From Planctomycetota bacterium (GTDB lineage: Bacteria; Planctomycetota; UBA1135; UBA2386), in assembly GCA_020849665.1 (NCBI GenBank), contig JADLFX010000053.1:1-64000 (forward strand): a stretch of 64,000 nucleotides of DNA. Reading direction: 5' to 3'. The translations under genes and the position numbers were made by a program. Under the pieces are notes generated by a model that had not been told where the DNA came from, did not search any database, and saw only the letters and a list, made by a program, of their open reading frames with translations. Of this stretch, positions 8,700 through 17,690 are shown piece by piece. The number at the start of each line of letters is the position of its first letter. Positions within the stretch are counted from its first letter, which is position 1.

Positions 8700-9637
8700 G
8701 GCCTGCCTGCCTCGCCGCGCTGCTCGGTCTCGCCGGCATCGCGCCGGCGCAGGACGGATTCGCGGCGCTCTACCGCCGGGCCGAGGAAGTGCGTCTCTCC
8801 GGCCAGGCGGACGCGGCGGCGGTGCGCGAGGCGTACGCGGCGGCGGCCCGCGCGTTCCTGCTCCTGCCCGCTGGCAGCGCCGAGCGCGCTGCGGCGCTGC
8901 CGGCGGGAGCGTTCGCGGCATGGCAGGCGGGGCAGGCGGCCCTGGCCGCGGACCTGTGCCGTGAGGCGCGCGAACGCGGACCCGAGGACGCGTTCCTGGT
9001 CGAGATGCACGTGCGCGCACTGAGCGATGCGCGGCGCGAGGACGACGCGCTGCGCGTCGCGTGCGCCGCGCGCGAGCGCTTCCCGGCGGCGGTGACCCAG
9101 GCGCTGCGCGGCCCCCGCGGGCCGTGGGACGACCGCGTGCAGGCGGCAGCGGACCGCCTGCTGCGCCAGGGCGAGACCGAGCTAGGGATCGCCGGCTTCG
9201 AGCTGCTGGCGGAGGCCAGCGGCCGGCACCCGATCGCGGTGGGCAACCTCGCCCTGGCCTGCCACCGCATCGGGCGCAGCGACGCGGCGGAGCGGCTCTT
9301 CGCGGAGGCCCTGGCCCGGGACGCCGCGGATGCCACGACCTGGAACGACCTCGGCATCGTGCGGCGCGGCGCGGGCCGCTTCGCTGCCGCGGCGGAGGCG
9401 TTCCGCGAAGGCGCGCGGCGCGAGGCGCCGCCAGGCTCCGGCTCGGCGCTGCACAACCTCGTGTCGCTTTCCCTGCGCACGCAGGAGCCGCTCCTGGCAG
9501 AGCCGATGGTCGCCCTGCGGCAGGTTCTGCAGGTGCGTCCGGAGACGGGGCTGGCGCGGCGGCTCGCACTGGACCTGCTGACCGGGCGCGAACGCTGGCC
9601 CCTGTCTTCGCGTCAGGACAACGTTCCGCCGCGGTAA
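8696..9637 (+). CDS. Secreted TPR-repeat protein
   Basis: A 313-residue protein starting at TTG 8696, which shares its last two bases with the purM stop (TTGA). The start is supported because it yields a classic signal peptide, MRPACLAALLGLAGIAPA, with predicted cleavage before QD; no ATG or GTG does. GAGG lies ten bases upstream. The mature part is alanine- and arginine-rich helix, with TPR-type repeats clearest at residues about 170-270 (NLALACHRIGRSDAAERLF and NDLGIVRRGAGRFAAAAEAF). It is therefore likely a periplasmic or surface scaffold. No catalytic residues or partner can be named. Confidence 0.75.
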   Translation: MRPACLAALLGLAGIAPAQDGFAALYRRAEEVRLSGQADAAAVREAYAAAARAFLLLPAGSAERAAALPAGAFAAWQAGQAALAADLCREARERGPEDAFLVEMHVRALSDARREDDALRVACAARERFPAAVTQALRGPRGPWDDRVQAAADRLLRQGETELGIAGFELLAEASGRHPIAVGNLALACHRIGRSDAAERLFAEALARDAADATTWNDLGIVRRGAGRFAAAAEAFREGARREAPPGSGSALHNLVSLSLRTQEPLLAEPMVALRQVLQVRPETGLARRLALDLLTGRERWPLSSRQDNVPPR

Positions 9638-9643
9638 CCGTAG

Positions 9644-9682
9644 GACGCGGAATCCCGTGCCCGTCGCCGGGGATCCCGCGTC
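9644..9682 (+). terminator. Hairpin after the purM operon
   Basis: Left arm 9644-9656 and right arm 9670-9682 pair at 12 of 13 positions around a 13-base loop, seven bases after the TAA stop. There is no T run, so it may be an mRNA-stabilising hairpin or a factor-dependent stop site, not an intrinsic terminator. A second, weaker stem (GCCGTGC/GCACGGC) follows at about 9700-9727. Confidence 0.5.
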
Positions 9683-9753
9683 TCGCTCGGGAACGAGGGG
9701 CCGTGCGCCGCGCGCACGCTGCACGGCGCGTCTTGGGTGCGCGGAGAGGCCCT

Positions 9754-9782
9754 GGGACAGGCCGCGGCGGATCGGCTAGCCT
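9754..9782 (+). promoter_or_regulatory. Candidate promoter GGGACA-17-TAGCCT, leaderless position
   Basis: GGGACA (9754-9759) and TAGCCT (9777-9782) are separated by 17 bases. The -10 ends seven bases before ATG 9790, so the mRNA would begin at or beside the start codon. No Shine-Dalgarno is present upstream of 9790. Confidence 0.5.
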
Positions 9783-9789
9783 TTGCCGC

Positions 9790-11199
9790 ATGGCTTGCTC
9801 CATGTGGTTCGGGCTCGCGCTCCTGCTCCTCTGCCCCCAGGACAAACCCAAGCAGGATCCGCGGGCGACCGGAGTCCTGACTCCGGCGGAACAGCAGTCT
9901 CTGGCCAAGAAGGCCGCCAACTGGCTCGAGGCCAGCATCGAGCTGGAGGAGGAGACCCGCACCCAGAACCGGGAGCGGCTGCGCACCAAGGAGACGCAGG
10001 CGCGCGAGGCCTTCCTGAAGGAGTGGGACTCCCGCGAGAAGGCCAAGGGCTCGCTGCTGAAGCACCTCGCCGACGTGCGGGCGATCTTCGCCACGGCACT
10101 GCCCTTCAAGGCGAGCTCGTTCACGGGCGAGATCAAGCTGATCCAGGGACGCAAGGCCGAGGAGCCGAGCTACGGCATCGTGGTGCCGAAGACGTATCGC
10201 GCGACCGAGCCGATGCGCTGCCTCGTGTCGATCCCGTCCTGGAACCCCGAACGCAAGGCGTGGGCCGCCCCGGCGGATCACTTCACCGAGACCTGGAAGG
10301 GCTCGGAACTCGCCGGCGACACGATCTTCGTGCTGCCGTCGCTGGCCAAGGACCTCGAGTTCGAGACCATCGAGAACGTGCTCAAGGACGCCGACACCGA
10401 GCTGGAACGGCGGCGCATCGCCGCGGTGTTCTCGGTGTGGGGGGCCGTGCACCGCGAGATGCGTCTCAACCTCGACCGCCTGATCCTGGACGCCGGGCGC
10501 GGGTCGTCGGCGTTCGCGGTGCGCCTCGCGACCTATTTCCCCAGCCGCTTCGCCGGGCTGGTGCTGCGCTGGCCTGCGGATCCCGGTCAGCTGCGCCTGG
10601 AGAACCTGACCGGCCTGCCGGTGCTCCTGGTGGCCAACGCCGAGACCAAGGCCAACGCCGACAAGCTGGCGGCGAAGCTCAACGAACTGCAGCCCGGCAG
10701 CGCCACGGTCCTCGAAGGCAAGGGCGCGTATCCGTACGCCGAGAGCAAGGCCGAGATCGCGGCGTGGGCGAAGGGCGTGCAGCGCGACCTGTTCCGCGCC
10801 AAGGTGACGCTGGCCCCGAACAGCAACCTGTTCAAGCGCGGCTACTGGGTGGCGATCGGCCGCTCGGAGGCCATCGACCTCCCCGATCCCAACCGCCGCC
10901 CGTTCCTCCAGGTCGAGGCGGACCGCGAGAAGAACCGCATCCAGGTGACCGCGCGCGGCGTCTCCGACTTCACGGTGCTCCTCAACGACTCGATCGTCGA
11001 CCTCGACAAGCCCGTGACCTTCGTGGTGAACGGTCAGGCGCGCGAGGAGAAGCTGGGCCGCGACCTGCGCAGCATGATCCGGGAGATCGTGAAGGTGCGG
11101 GACGCCACGCTGCTCTACTGCTCGTCGTTCGGCATGGTCGTGCCGCAGCAGGCCGCCGAGAACGACAAGAAGGACGGCGGCGGCGAGAGCGCCCGGTGA
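9790..11199 (+). CDS. Secreted alpha/beta-hydrolase-like protein
   Basis: A 469-residue protein with an N-terminal hydrophobic leader (MACSMWFGLALLLLC). A long charged helix covers residues about 45-95 (ELEEETRTQNRERLRTKE). The middle resembles an esterase: YGIVVPKTYR as an entry strand, then a GRGSSAFAVRLATYFP segment where a nucleophile serine would fall, then LPVLLVANAETKANADKLA, as in esterase acid loops. The end (FTVLLNDSIVDLDKPVTFVVNGQ) resembles the small beta domain that closes such peptidase/esterase-like proteins. A complete catalytic triad cannot be confirmed, so it may be a non-catalytic relative. ATG 9802 is an alternative start. Confidence 0.55.
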   Translation: MACSMWFGLALLLLCPQDKPKQDPRATGVLTPAEQQSLAKKAANWLEASIELEEETRTQNRERLRTKETQAREAFLKEWDSREKAKGSLLKHLADVRAIFATALPFKASSFTGEIKLIQGRKAEEPSYGIVVPKTYRATEPMRCLVSIPSWNPERKAWAAPADHFTETWKGSELAGDTIFVLPSLAKDLEFETIENVLKDADTELERRRIAAVFSVWGAVHREMRLNLDRLILDAGRGSSAFAVRLATYFPSRFAGLVLRWPADPGQLRLENLTGLPVLLVANAETKANADKLAAKLNELQPGSATVLEGKGAYPYAESKAEIAAWAKGVQRDLFRAKVTLAPNSNLFKRGYWVAIGRSEAIDLPDPNRRPFLQVEADREKNRIQVTARGVSDFTVLLNDSIVDLDKPVTFVVNGQAREEKLGRDLRSMIREIVKVRDATLLYCSSFGMVVPQQAAENDKKDGGGESAR

Positions 11200-11233
11200 C
11201 GTTCCCGGCCCCCAACCGCTAGGAGGCCGAACC

Positions 11234-13183
11234 ATGCGCACCCCGGTCGGCGGGACCATCGCGTTCCTCACCGGGTTCGCGGCGATGGCGCTGGAGCTGA
11301 CCGCGGTGCGCCTGATGGCTCCCAGCTTCGGCGACAGCACCTACGTCTGGACCAACGTGATCGGCGTGCTGCTGGCCGCGCTGGCCGGAGGGGCGTGGCT
11401 GGGGGGGCGGCTCGCCGACCGCGGCGGCACCGGGCGGCAGCTCGGGGTCCTGCTCCTGCTGGCAGCCGCGGCCACGACGGTCGTGCCCTGGATCGCGCCC
11501 TGGCTCGGCCCGCTGCTGCTGCCCCAGGACCTGCCCCTCGATGCGGCCCAGCCTGCGCTGATCCGCGCGTCGCTGGCCGCGACCTTCCTGCTCTTCGCCC
11601 CGCCGGTGCTGCTGATCGGCTGCACCACTCCCTGGCTGGTGACCCTCCTGGCAGGCAGCGGCGTGGCGGTGGGCCGGGCCAGCGGCCTGGTCTCCGCCTG
11701 GGCGACGATCGGCAGTCTGAGCGGGACCTTCGCGGCCACGCATCTTCTGGTGCCGCTGCTCGGCAGCCGCAACACCGCGTGGACCTGCGCCGCGCTCCTG
11801 GTCCTGGCGGCGCTGCCGCTCGTCGTGCGGCGGGGACCGGCGGCACTCCTGCTGCTCCTCCCCCTCGCCTCCGGCCTCGTGACGCGAGGTCCGCTCGAGG
11901 GGGTCGCCGCCGGCGAACGGCTCATGGCCGAACGCGAGAGCGGCTACCAGTACCTGCAGGTGGTCGAGCGCGCGGAGGACGGCGTCCCCACCACGCTGCT
12001 GCGGATCAACGAGGGGCTGGACTCGTTCCACTCGGTGGCCCGCGCCGGCACGCCCTGGACCGGCGGCCGGTACTACGACTACCACGTGGTCGCCCCCTGG
12101 CTGGCCGGCGACGGAGCGCGGCCGCTCGGGCTGAGGGTGCTCTCGCTTGGCGCGGCCGCCGGGACCTTCGAGACGCTCTTCGCCGCCGCGCATCCCGGCG
12201 TGGTCCTGGACGCCGTCGAGATCGATCCCGCCGTGGTCGATCTGGGGGACCGCTGGTTCGGCGCGGCACGCAGCGGCAGGAAGGTGTACCCGGGCGTCGA
12301 CGCGCGCGTGTTCGTGAACAACGCGCCGCCGGGCTACCACGTGGTCCTGGTGGACGCCTACGAACGGCAGATCTACATCCCGGCGCACGTGGCCAGCCGC
12401 GAGTTCTTCGCCCAGGTGGCGCGCGTCCTCGCGCAGGGCGGAGTGGTGTCGGTGAACGTGGGGGGGCGCACCTTCGCCGATCCCGTGGTGCGAACGATGG
12501 GGGCCACCATGGCCGCGGTGTTCGGCAGCGCCGAGGCATTCCGCGTGCCGCGGTCGCGCAACTTCGTGCTGCTGGCGCGCAAGGGCGGGCCGCTGCGCCG
12601 TGAGGCCCTGGCGGGGATCGCCGCCGGATCGCCGGAGCTGGCCGCGGTCCTGGACGCGATGCGCCGTCCGGGGTCCTGGCGCACCATCCGGGCCGGCGAC
12701 GCCGGGGTCCTGGACGACGACCACCCCTTCCTCGACCGGCTGCACGACACCGCCTACTCCGCCACGGGCGGACGATCGGGGTTGCTGCCCTGTCGCGGAG
12801 CGGAGCCGCCCGGGTCCGTGGCGGCACGTGTGGCGGCACTGCTGGGCGATGCCGACCCGGACGCGGCATTGACCGAGATCGGCAAGGCCGCGGGTGCCGA
12901 CTCCTACCTGCGCCTGCTGGCCGGGGACGCGCGCTGGCGCCTGCACGACGTCCAGGGCGCGGTGCTGGAGTACGAGGAGGCCGATCGGTTGGGGGCAGAT
13001 CCTGCGTTCGCGGCGGCGCTCACGCAGCGGCTGCGCGACGCGCGGGACGAAGCCGGGGTGCGGCGCCGCGCCGGTGCGCTGGCGACCCGCAACGCATGGC
13101 TCGCGCTGCTGGCCTGCGCGCTCCTGCTCGCGATGGGAATGGCGCTCGCTCGCCAGGCACGCCCCGCCCCGGCCGGGAGCTGA
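11234..13183 (+). CDS. Membrane protein fused to a spermidine-synthase-like methyltransferase domain
   Basis: A 649-residue protein. Residues about 8-215 hold seven or so membrane helices, beginning FLTGFAAMALELTAVRLMAP, typical of the membrane half of fused SpeE-like proteins. Residues about 230-470 form a Rossmann domain: LRVLSLGAAAGTFE is the nucleotide loop, LDAVEIDPAVVDLG the ribose-binding acid, and VVLVDAYE the later strand. A helical tail and one more membrane segment near residues 615-635 close it. True polyamine synthesis is not assured: no speD is near, and many fused members have unknown substrates. TAGGAGG seven bases before the ATG sets the start. Confidence 0.85.
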   Translation: MRTPVGGTIAFLTGFAAMALELTAVRLMAPSFGDSTYVWTNVIGVLLAALAGGAWLGGRLADRGGTGRQLGVLLLLAAAATTVVPWIAPWLGPLLLPQDLPLDAAQPALIRASLAATFLLFAPPVLLIGCTTPWLVTLLAGSGVAVGRASGLVSAWATIGSLSGTFAATHLLVPLLGSRNTAWTCAALLVLAALPLVVRRGPAALLLLLPLASGLVTRGPLEGVAAGERLMAERESGYQYLQVVERAEDGVPTTLLRINEGLDSFHSVARAGTPWTGGRYYDYHVVAPWLAGDGARPLGLRVLSLGAAAGTFETLFAAAHPGVVLDAVEIDPAVVDLGDRWFGAARSGRKVYPGVDARVFVNNAPPGYHVVLVDAYERQIYIPAHVASREFFAQVARVLAQGGVVSVNVGGRTFADPVVRTMGATMAAVFGSAEAFRVPRSRNFVLLARKGGPLRREALAGIAAGSPELAAVLDAMRRPGSWRTIRAGDAGVLDDDHPFLDRLHDTAYSATGGRSGLLPCRGAEPPGSVAARVAALLGDADPDAALTEIGKAAGADSYLRLLAGDARWRLHDVQGAVLEYEEADRLGADPAFAAALTQRLRDARDEAGVRRRAGALATRNAWLALLACALLLAMGMALARQARPAPAGS

Positions 13184-13192
13184 CCGGGGCGG
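13164..13192. terminator. GC-rich hairpin between convergent genes
   Basis: Perfect nine-base arms at 13164-13172 and 13184-13192 flank an eleven-base loop. The stem straddles the stop of the SpeE-like gene and faces the convergent HEAT-repeat gene that ends at 13223. There is no T run on either strand. Confidence 0.45.
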
Positions 13193-13222
13193 CGCGGCGG
13201 CCGCGGGGTCGGTGTTGGGGGG

Positions 13223-15256
13223 TCAGAGGATGTCGAGGATCCCGTTGACCTGGTTGGTCAGGGTCTCGACCGCGGCGCGGTAGTTGAGACCGACCGCGAT
13301 CTTGGAGTTCCACGGCAGGAGCTCCTTGTCGGCCACGCTGCCGAGCGCGGCCGCGGCGAAGGCGCGGGCCAGATCGGTCTTCGACGGGTCGAAGAGGAAG
13401 CGCAGCAGCGGCTCGAGCGTGCGCTGGTCGCCGATGAAGCCATAGGCCGTGGCGATCGCGCTGAACTTCGCGAGGTTCTGGTCCGGGGCGCTGAGCTGCG
13501 CCTCGAGCTGGTCCACGACCGACTTGTCGCCCAGCCTGCCCAGCGCGACCGCCGCCTGCTTGAGCAGCTCGGGCCGCCGCACGGCGCCGGCGACGATGTC
13601 CCGGATCGGGTTCACCGCGCGGGGTTCGCCGAGCAGCGCGAGGCCGATGCAGAGGTAGCCCTGCAGTTCATCCTTGCCGCGGGTCTCCGCGAGCGAATCC
13701 AGCAGCACGTCCGCGGCGGGCGCGTGGCGCGCGAGGCCGAGCGCCACTGCCGTGGCTCCGGCCGCCTCCGGGTTGGCGGTGTCGCGCAGACCGGCCAGCA
13801 GCGCGCGGCCGATCTCCTCGTCCGGCTCGCCGCCGGGGCCGGTCGCGAGCAGCGCGTGGTGGGCCAGGACGCCGAGAGCCAGGGCCAGCCACGGCTTCTC
13901 CAGGCTCTCCCGGGCGCGGCCGTAGAGCTGCAGGAGTTCGGAGCGCGCGTGATCGCCGCCGATCTGGCCGAGCGCCAGCAGCGCGAAGTACCGCGTCTGG
14001 GCGTCGCGCGCGCCCCTGCCCGCCTGCAGGAGGCTCTCGCGTTCGCGCGCATCCTGCGGCGTGCAGGTCTGGCCCAGGGCCAGCGCCGCCGACTGCATCA
14101 GGTTCGCGCCGACCCTGCGGCCCTCCGCGGGCTGGAGATCGGCACGGAACCGGGCCTTGGCGCGGGCGTGGGCCGGGCTCGCGCCGCGGCCGAGCAGCCC
14201 GGCCAGCGCCGCGGGCACGTGGGCCTGGATGATCTGCTCGCCGGGTCCGACCTCGCGGTCGTAGTAGCTCCAGAGCAGATCCAGGACCTCGCGGTGCAGG
14301 GCCTGCTCCCCCTGGGAGCCGTCCGGGTCCGGGCGGAGGAGGCGGAGCGTCTGGATGGCGGCGACGCGCAGGTCGCGCGACTGGGTGCGCTCCCCGGTCA
14401 CGAGGTCACGCACGGCATCGAGCACCCTGCGCTTGAGCGCCACGTCGGACGAGGCGTGCGCGATGAGTCCCAGGCCGTGGCAGGCGAAGGCCCGGGTGCG
14501 GTCGTCGACCTCGCCGCGGTCCGTGAGGCGGCGTCCCTCCGCGCTGTCCTGTGCCAGTGCGGTCAGGTCGGCGACGGCGGCGGGCATCTGGCTGATGCCC
14601 ATGGCCAGCGCCGCGGTCTCGCGCACCTCCTGGTCGTCGACGCGCAGTCGCGCCCGGAACACGTCGAGGATGCGGATGTTCCGCGCCGGGTGGTCGGCGC
14701 CGATCTTGGCCATCGCGACCATCGCGGCGGAGACGATGTCCCGCTGCGTGGTACCGTCGATCATGCGCTGCAATCCCGGCAGGACACGCTCCAGGATGTC
14801 ACTGGTGCTGGGGCGCAGGGTGTCGCGGCCGAGGCTCGCGCCCTTGCCCATGTAGTGCAGGTCCGAGCCCGAGACCACGCCGAGGGAGTGCACGGCCTCC
14901 TTCAGGTTGAGGTAGGGGTCCTTGTTGAACTCCCACCAGTACTGCCACTTGGTGAGGTCCGGCCCGGGATCCACACCACGCGGGGTCCGGGTCGGGTTCC
15001 GGTCGCTCCCGGTCTGCGGCCTGCCGCTGGGGCCGGGCGGGGGCGTGAACCGGGGATCGCCGGTCTGGGGCTTGTCAGGCTGGTTGGGCGGGCGGTTGCC
15101 CGGCGGCCGCGGGGTCGGCGGGCGTCCCGGGTTGCGCGCGTCGGGCGGCACGACGTCGTCGGGGCCGCGGTACTGCCCGCCATGCGCGAATGCCGGCGCG
15201 GGCAGGCTCCAGAGCGCGCCCATCACCAGCGCGCAGACGATGTGCAGCTTCTGCAT
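13223..15256 (-). CDS. Secreted HEAT-repeat protein, copy A of a tandem pair
   Basis: A 677-residue protein with signal peptide MQKLHIVCALVMGALWSLPAPAFA, then HGGQYRGPDDVVPP, then a proline/glycine-rich linker to about residue 100. WQYWWEFNKDPYLNLKEAV introduces a long helical array of HEAT/PBS-lyase-type repeats (for example RETAALAMGISQ, TRYFALLALGQIGG, KQAAVALGRLGD). No enzyme motif is seen, so it probably serves as a periplasmic or envelope scaffold. It is a paralogue of the gene at 15639-17690; the last 37 residues of the two are identical although the middles have diverged. AAGGAG eight bases before ATG 15256 fixes the start. Confidence 0.8.
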   Translation of the reverse strand: MQKLHIVCALVMGALWSLPAPAFAHGGQYRGPDDVVPPDARNPGRPPTPRPPGNRPPNQPDKPQTGDPRFTPPPGPSGRPQTGSDRNPTRTPRGVDPGPDLTKWQYWWEFNKDPYLNLKEAVHSLGVVSGSDLHYMGKGASLGRDTLRPSTSDILERVLPGLQRMIDGTTQRDIVSAAMVAMAKIGADHPARNIRILDVFRARLRVDDQEVRETAALAMGISQMPAAVADLTALAQDSAEGRRLTDRGEVDDRTRAFACHGLGLIAHASSDVALKRRVLDAVRDLVTGERTQSRDLRVAAIQTLRLLRPDPDGSQGEQALHREVLDLLWSYYDREVGPGEQIIQAHVPAALAGLLGRGASPAHARAKARFRADLQPAEGRRVGANLMQSAALALGQTCTPQDARERESLLQAGRGARDAQTRYFALLALGQIGGDHARSELLQLYGRARESLEKPWLALALGVLAHHALLATGPGGEPDEEIGRALLAGLRDTANPEAAGATAVALGLARHAPAADVLLDSLAETRGKDELQGYLCIGLALLGEPRAVNPIRDIVAGAVRRPELLKQAAVALGRLGDKSVVDQLEAQLSAPDQNLAKFSAIATAYGFIGDQRTLEPLLRFLFDPSKTDLARAFAAAALGSVADKELLPWNSKIAVGLNYRAAVETLTNQVNGILDIL

Positions 15257-15522
15257 CGGAGTGTCTCCTTCGAGGAAGGCGACCGTCCGGAACTCCGGCC
15301 GCTGCTGCCGGGAGCCACGCAAAGCGGATGCCAAGGCGACGCACCGTGCGCGCGCGGCCGGACCCGCGCCGGGTGCTACGCATGCGCAACCACAACGCTG
15401 CAGGGCACGCGCCGCGGCACGCACGATCGGCCGCGGTCTGCACGCGACGCGGACGGCGGAGGGCCGCCAACCGCGCGGCATGGGGCGGAAGGCATCCGCA
15501 TGCGTGCCGCCGCCCCAACGCA
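15257..15522 (-). other. Intergenic region upstream of HEAT copy A
   Basis: About 265 bases without a credible gene. The reading frames that cross it are antisense shadows with arginine-rich composition. It should hold the promoter of copy A, but I see no clear -35/-10 pair. Small imperfect inverted repeats occur near 15485-15512. Confidence 0.4.
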
Positions 15523-15560
15523 CACGGCCCGCATCCGAATGCAATCGGATGCGGGCCGTG
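15523..15560 (-). terminator. Perfect 16-bp stem downstream of HEAT copy B
   Basis: Arms 15523-15538 and 15545-15560 are exact complements around a six-base loop (ATGCAA). It is the longest perfect stem I found in an intergenic region here. It lies about 80 bases after the copy B stop and before copy A, so it most likely ends or punctuates the copy B transcript. No T tract follows on the minus strand. Confidence 0.65.
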
Positions 15561-15638
15561 CGGCTCTCGGGCGGTCGTCCCGCGCCGGGAGCGTTCCCCC
15601 GCGCGCCGCGATGCCGCGGCGCGCCAGGGGCTGCGGCG

Positions 15639-17690
15639 TCACAGGATGTCGAGGATGCCGTTCACCTGGTTGGTGAGGGTCTCGACTGCCGCGCGGTAGT
15701 TGAGCCCGACGGCGATCTTGGAGTTCCAGGGCAGGAGCTCCTTGTCGGCGACGTTGCCAAGGGCCACCGCCGCGAACGCGCGGGCCAGCTCGGTCTTCGA
15801 CTCGTCGAAGAGCAGCTTGGTCAGCGGATCGAGGGTGCGCTTGTCACCGATGTAGCCGTAGGCCGTGGCGATCGCGCTGAGCTTGGCCAGGTTGGCGTCG
15901 CCCGTGGTGAGCAGCTTCTCCAGCTGCTCCACGATGCTCTTGTCACCCAGCTTGCCCAGGGCGATGGCCGCCTGCTTCAGGAGGTCCGGCTTGCGCACGG
16001 ACTCGTCGACCACCGCCTTGATGTCGGTGACCGCGCGGTCGTGACCCATGAGGGCCAGGCCGATGCAGACGTAGCCCGCGAGCTCCTCGACGCTCTTCTT
16101 CTTCTCGAGCATCACCTGCAGGTCCTCGGCGGCCGCCTTGTAGTTGGCGAGCCCCATGGCCACGGCCATGGCGGCCACGACCTCGGGGTTGCGGACCTCG
16201 TTGAACTCCTTCAGGAGCGCGCGACCGAGCTCCTCGTCCGGCAGGGCCGAGGGACCCTTGGCCTTCATGTCGTTGTAGGCCAGCACGCCGAGCGCCATTG
16301 CGATCCAGGGCTTCTCCATGGCCTGACGGGCCGGACCGAAGAGCTTGAGCAGCTCGTTGCGGTTGTCGTTCCCGCCGATGAAGGCCAGGGAGATGATCGA
16401 GAAGTAGCGGGTCTGCTGGTCCTTGCCCTTGGCTGCGTAGTCGAGCAGCGCCTTGGAGTACTTGGCGTCCTCCTTGGTGGGCTCGCAGAGCTGGCCGAGC
16501 GCGAGGGCCGCCGACTGCGTGATCTCGTTGGCGCGGCGCAGGTCGCCGTTCATGTCGAGGTCCTTCAGGAACTGCTCCTTGAAGCGCTCGCGCTGCTTGC
16601 CGCTGCCCCGGCCCAGGAGGGCGGAGACCGCGGTCGGCACGTGCGCCTGGATCAGCTGCTCGCCCTGGCCGGCCTTCTTCTCGTAGTAGGCCCACAGGGC
16701 GTCGATCGCGTCGCTCAGCAGCTTCTGCTCCTTCTGGTCGCCCTCGGGGTTGGGGCGCAGGAGGCGGATGCCGTTGATCGCGGCGACCCGCACGTTGCGG
16801 CTGCTGATCTTGGTGTCCTCGAGGATGCCCTTGAGGGCCTCGAACGCCTTCACCTTCGTGTCGACGTCTGAGGTGGCGTAGGCGACGAGCCCGAGCCCGT
16901 ACGCCGCGAACGACCGGGTGCGGTCGTCCACCTCGGCCTTGTCGACCATCTTGCGGGCCTCGGGGGCGTCCTTCACCAGCGCGATGAGGTCCGGCACCGA
17001 CTCGGACATCTGGGAGATGCCCATGGCCAGGGCCGCGGTCTCCTTGATCTCCTGGTCGCTGCTGCTCAGGCGCGGCTTGAACACGTCGAGGATCTTGATC
17101 CCGCGTCCCTCGTTGTTCTTGCCGATCTTGGCCATCGCGACCATCACCGAGGAGGTGATGTCACGCTGCTTGGTGGCGTCGATCGCGCGCTTCAGCTCGG
17201 GCAGGACCTTCTCGACGATGTCGGTCTCGCTGGGCCGCAGGGTGTCCTTGGCCGCGGAGACGCCGGCGCCCATGAAGAACTCGTCCGAGCCGGTGACGAT
17301 GTTGGGCTTGTGGATCGTCGCCTTCAGGTTGAGGAACGGGTCCTTGTTGAACTCCCACCAGAACTGCCAGCGGGTGAGGTCGGGACCGGTGTCGGCGATG
17401 CCGCCACGCGTGACCGGCCGACCCGCGGCCGCGCCCGGCGCAGCCGGGCCACCGGTCGCCGGACCGGCAGGGCCAGGAGTGCTGGGGCCCGAGGGGCCGG
17501 GAGTCGACGGGCCCGAGGGGCCGGGGGTCGACGGGCCCGAAGGACCAGGGGTCCGGCCACCACCGCCACCGGGGTTCGGGGGAACGACGTCGCCGGGGCC
17601 ACGGTACTGGCCGCCGTGCGCGAGGACCGGTGTCGGAACCACCAGCAGGACGCTGGAGGCGAGCAGGCCGGCCATGAGGATGTTCTTCAT
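15639..17690 (-). CDS. Secreted HEAT-repeat protein, copy B of a tandem pair
   Basis: A 683-residue paralogue of copy A. The signal peptide runs MKNILMAGLLASSVLLVVPTPVLA, followed by the shared mature start HGGQYRGPGDVVPP. A collagen-like Pro/Gly/Ser linker is built from three PSGPSTPG units. WQFWWEFNKDPFLNLKATI then opens the HEAT array. Compared with copy A it is richer in lysine and glutamate, and its codons look slightly less GC-extreme, suggesting it is the more constrained or highly expressed copy. AGGAG lies ten bases before the ATG. Known HEAT proteins bind other proteins; no substrate or partner can be named. Confidence 0.8.
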   Translation of the reverse strand: MKNILMAGLLASSVLLVVPTPVLAHGGQYRGPGDVVPPNPGGGGGRTPGPSGPSTPGPSGPSTPGPSGPSTPGPAGPATGGPAAPGAAAGRPVTRGGIADTGPDLTRWQFWWEFNKDPFLNLKATIHKPNIVTGSDEFFMGAGVSAAKDTLRPSETDIVEKVLPELKRAIDATKQRDITSSVMVAMAKIGKNNEGRGIKILDVFKPRLSSSDQEIKETAALAMGISQMSESVPDLIALVKDAPEARKMVDKAEVDDRTRSFAAYGLGLVAYATSDVDTKVKAFEALKGILEDTKISSRNVRVAAINGIRLLRPNPEGDQKEQKLLSDAIDALWAYYEKKAGQGEQLIQAHVPTAVSALLGRGSGKQRERFKEQFLKDLDMNGDLRRANEITQSAALALGQLCEPTKEDAKYSKALLDYAAKGKDQQTRYFSIISLAFIGGNDNRNELLKLFGPARQAMEKPWIAMALGVLAYNDMKAKGPSALPDEELGRALLKEFNEVRNPEVVAAMAVAMGLANYKAAAEDLQVMLEKKKSVEELAGYVCIGLALMGHDRAVTDIKAVVDESVRKPDLLKQAAIALGKLGDKSIVEQLEKLLTTGDANLAKLSAIATAYGYIGDKRTLDPLTKLLFDESKTELARAFAAVALGNVADKELLPWNSKIAVGLNYRAAVETLTNQVNGILDIL
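17471..17542 (-). repeat. Three 24-bp tandem units coding PSGPSTPG
   Basis: Units at 17471-17494, 17495-17518 and 17519-17542 differ at only a few bases and encode the Pro-Ser-Gly-Pro-Ser-Thr-Pro-Gly linker repeat of HEAT copy B. Copy A has a proline-rich linker at the same place but no such repeat, so the expansion arose after duplication or was lost in A. Confidence 0.85.

Noticed and set aside
11234..13183. Calling the SpeE-like gene speE
   Set aside because: Membrane fusion and absence of speD make spermidine synthesis uncertain.
13724..15676. Plus-strand frame opposite HEAT copy A
   Set aside because: Antisense to a gene with a signal peptide and a paralogue; Arg/Gly/Ala-rich with no motif.
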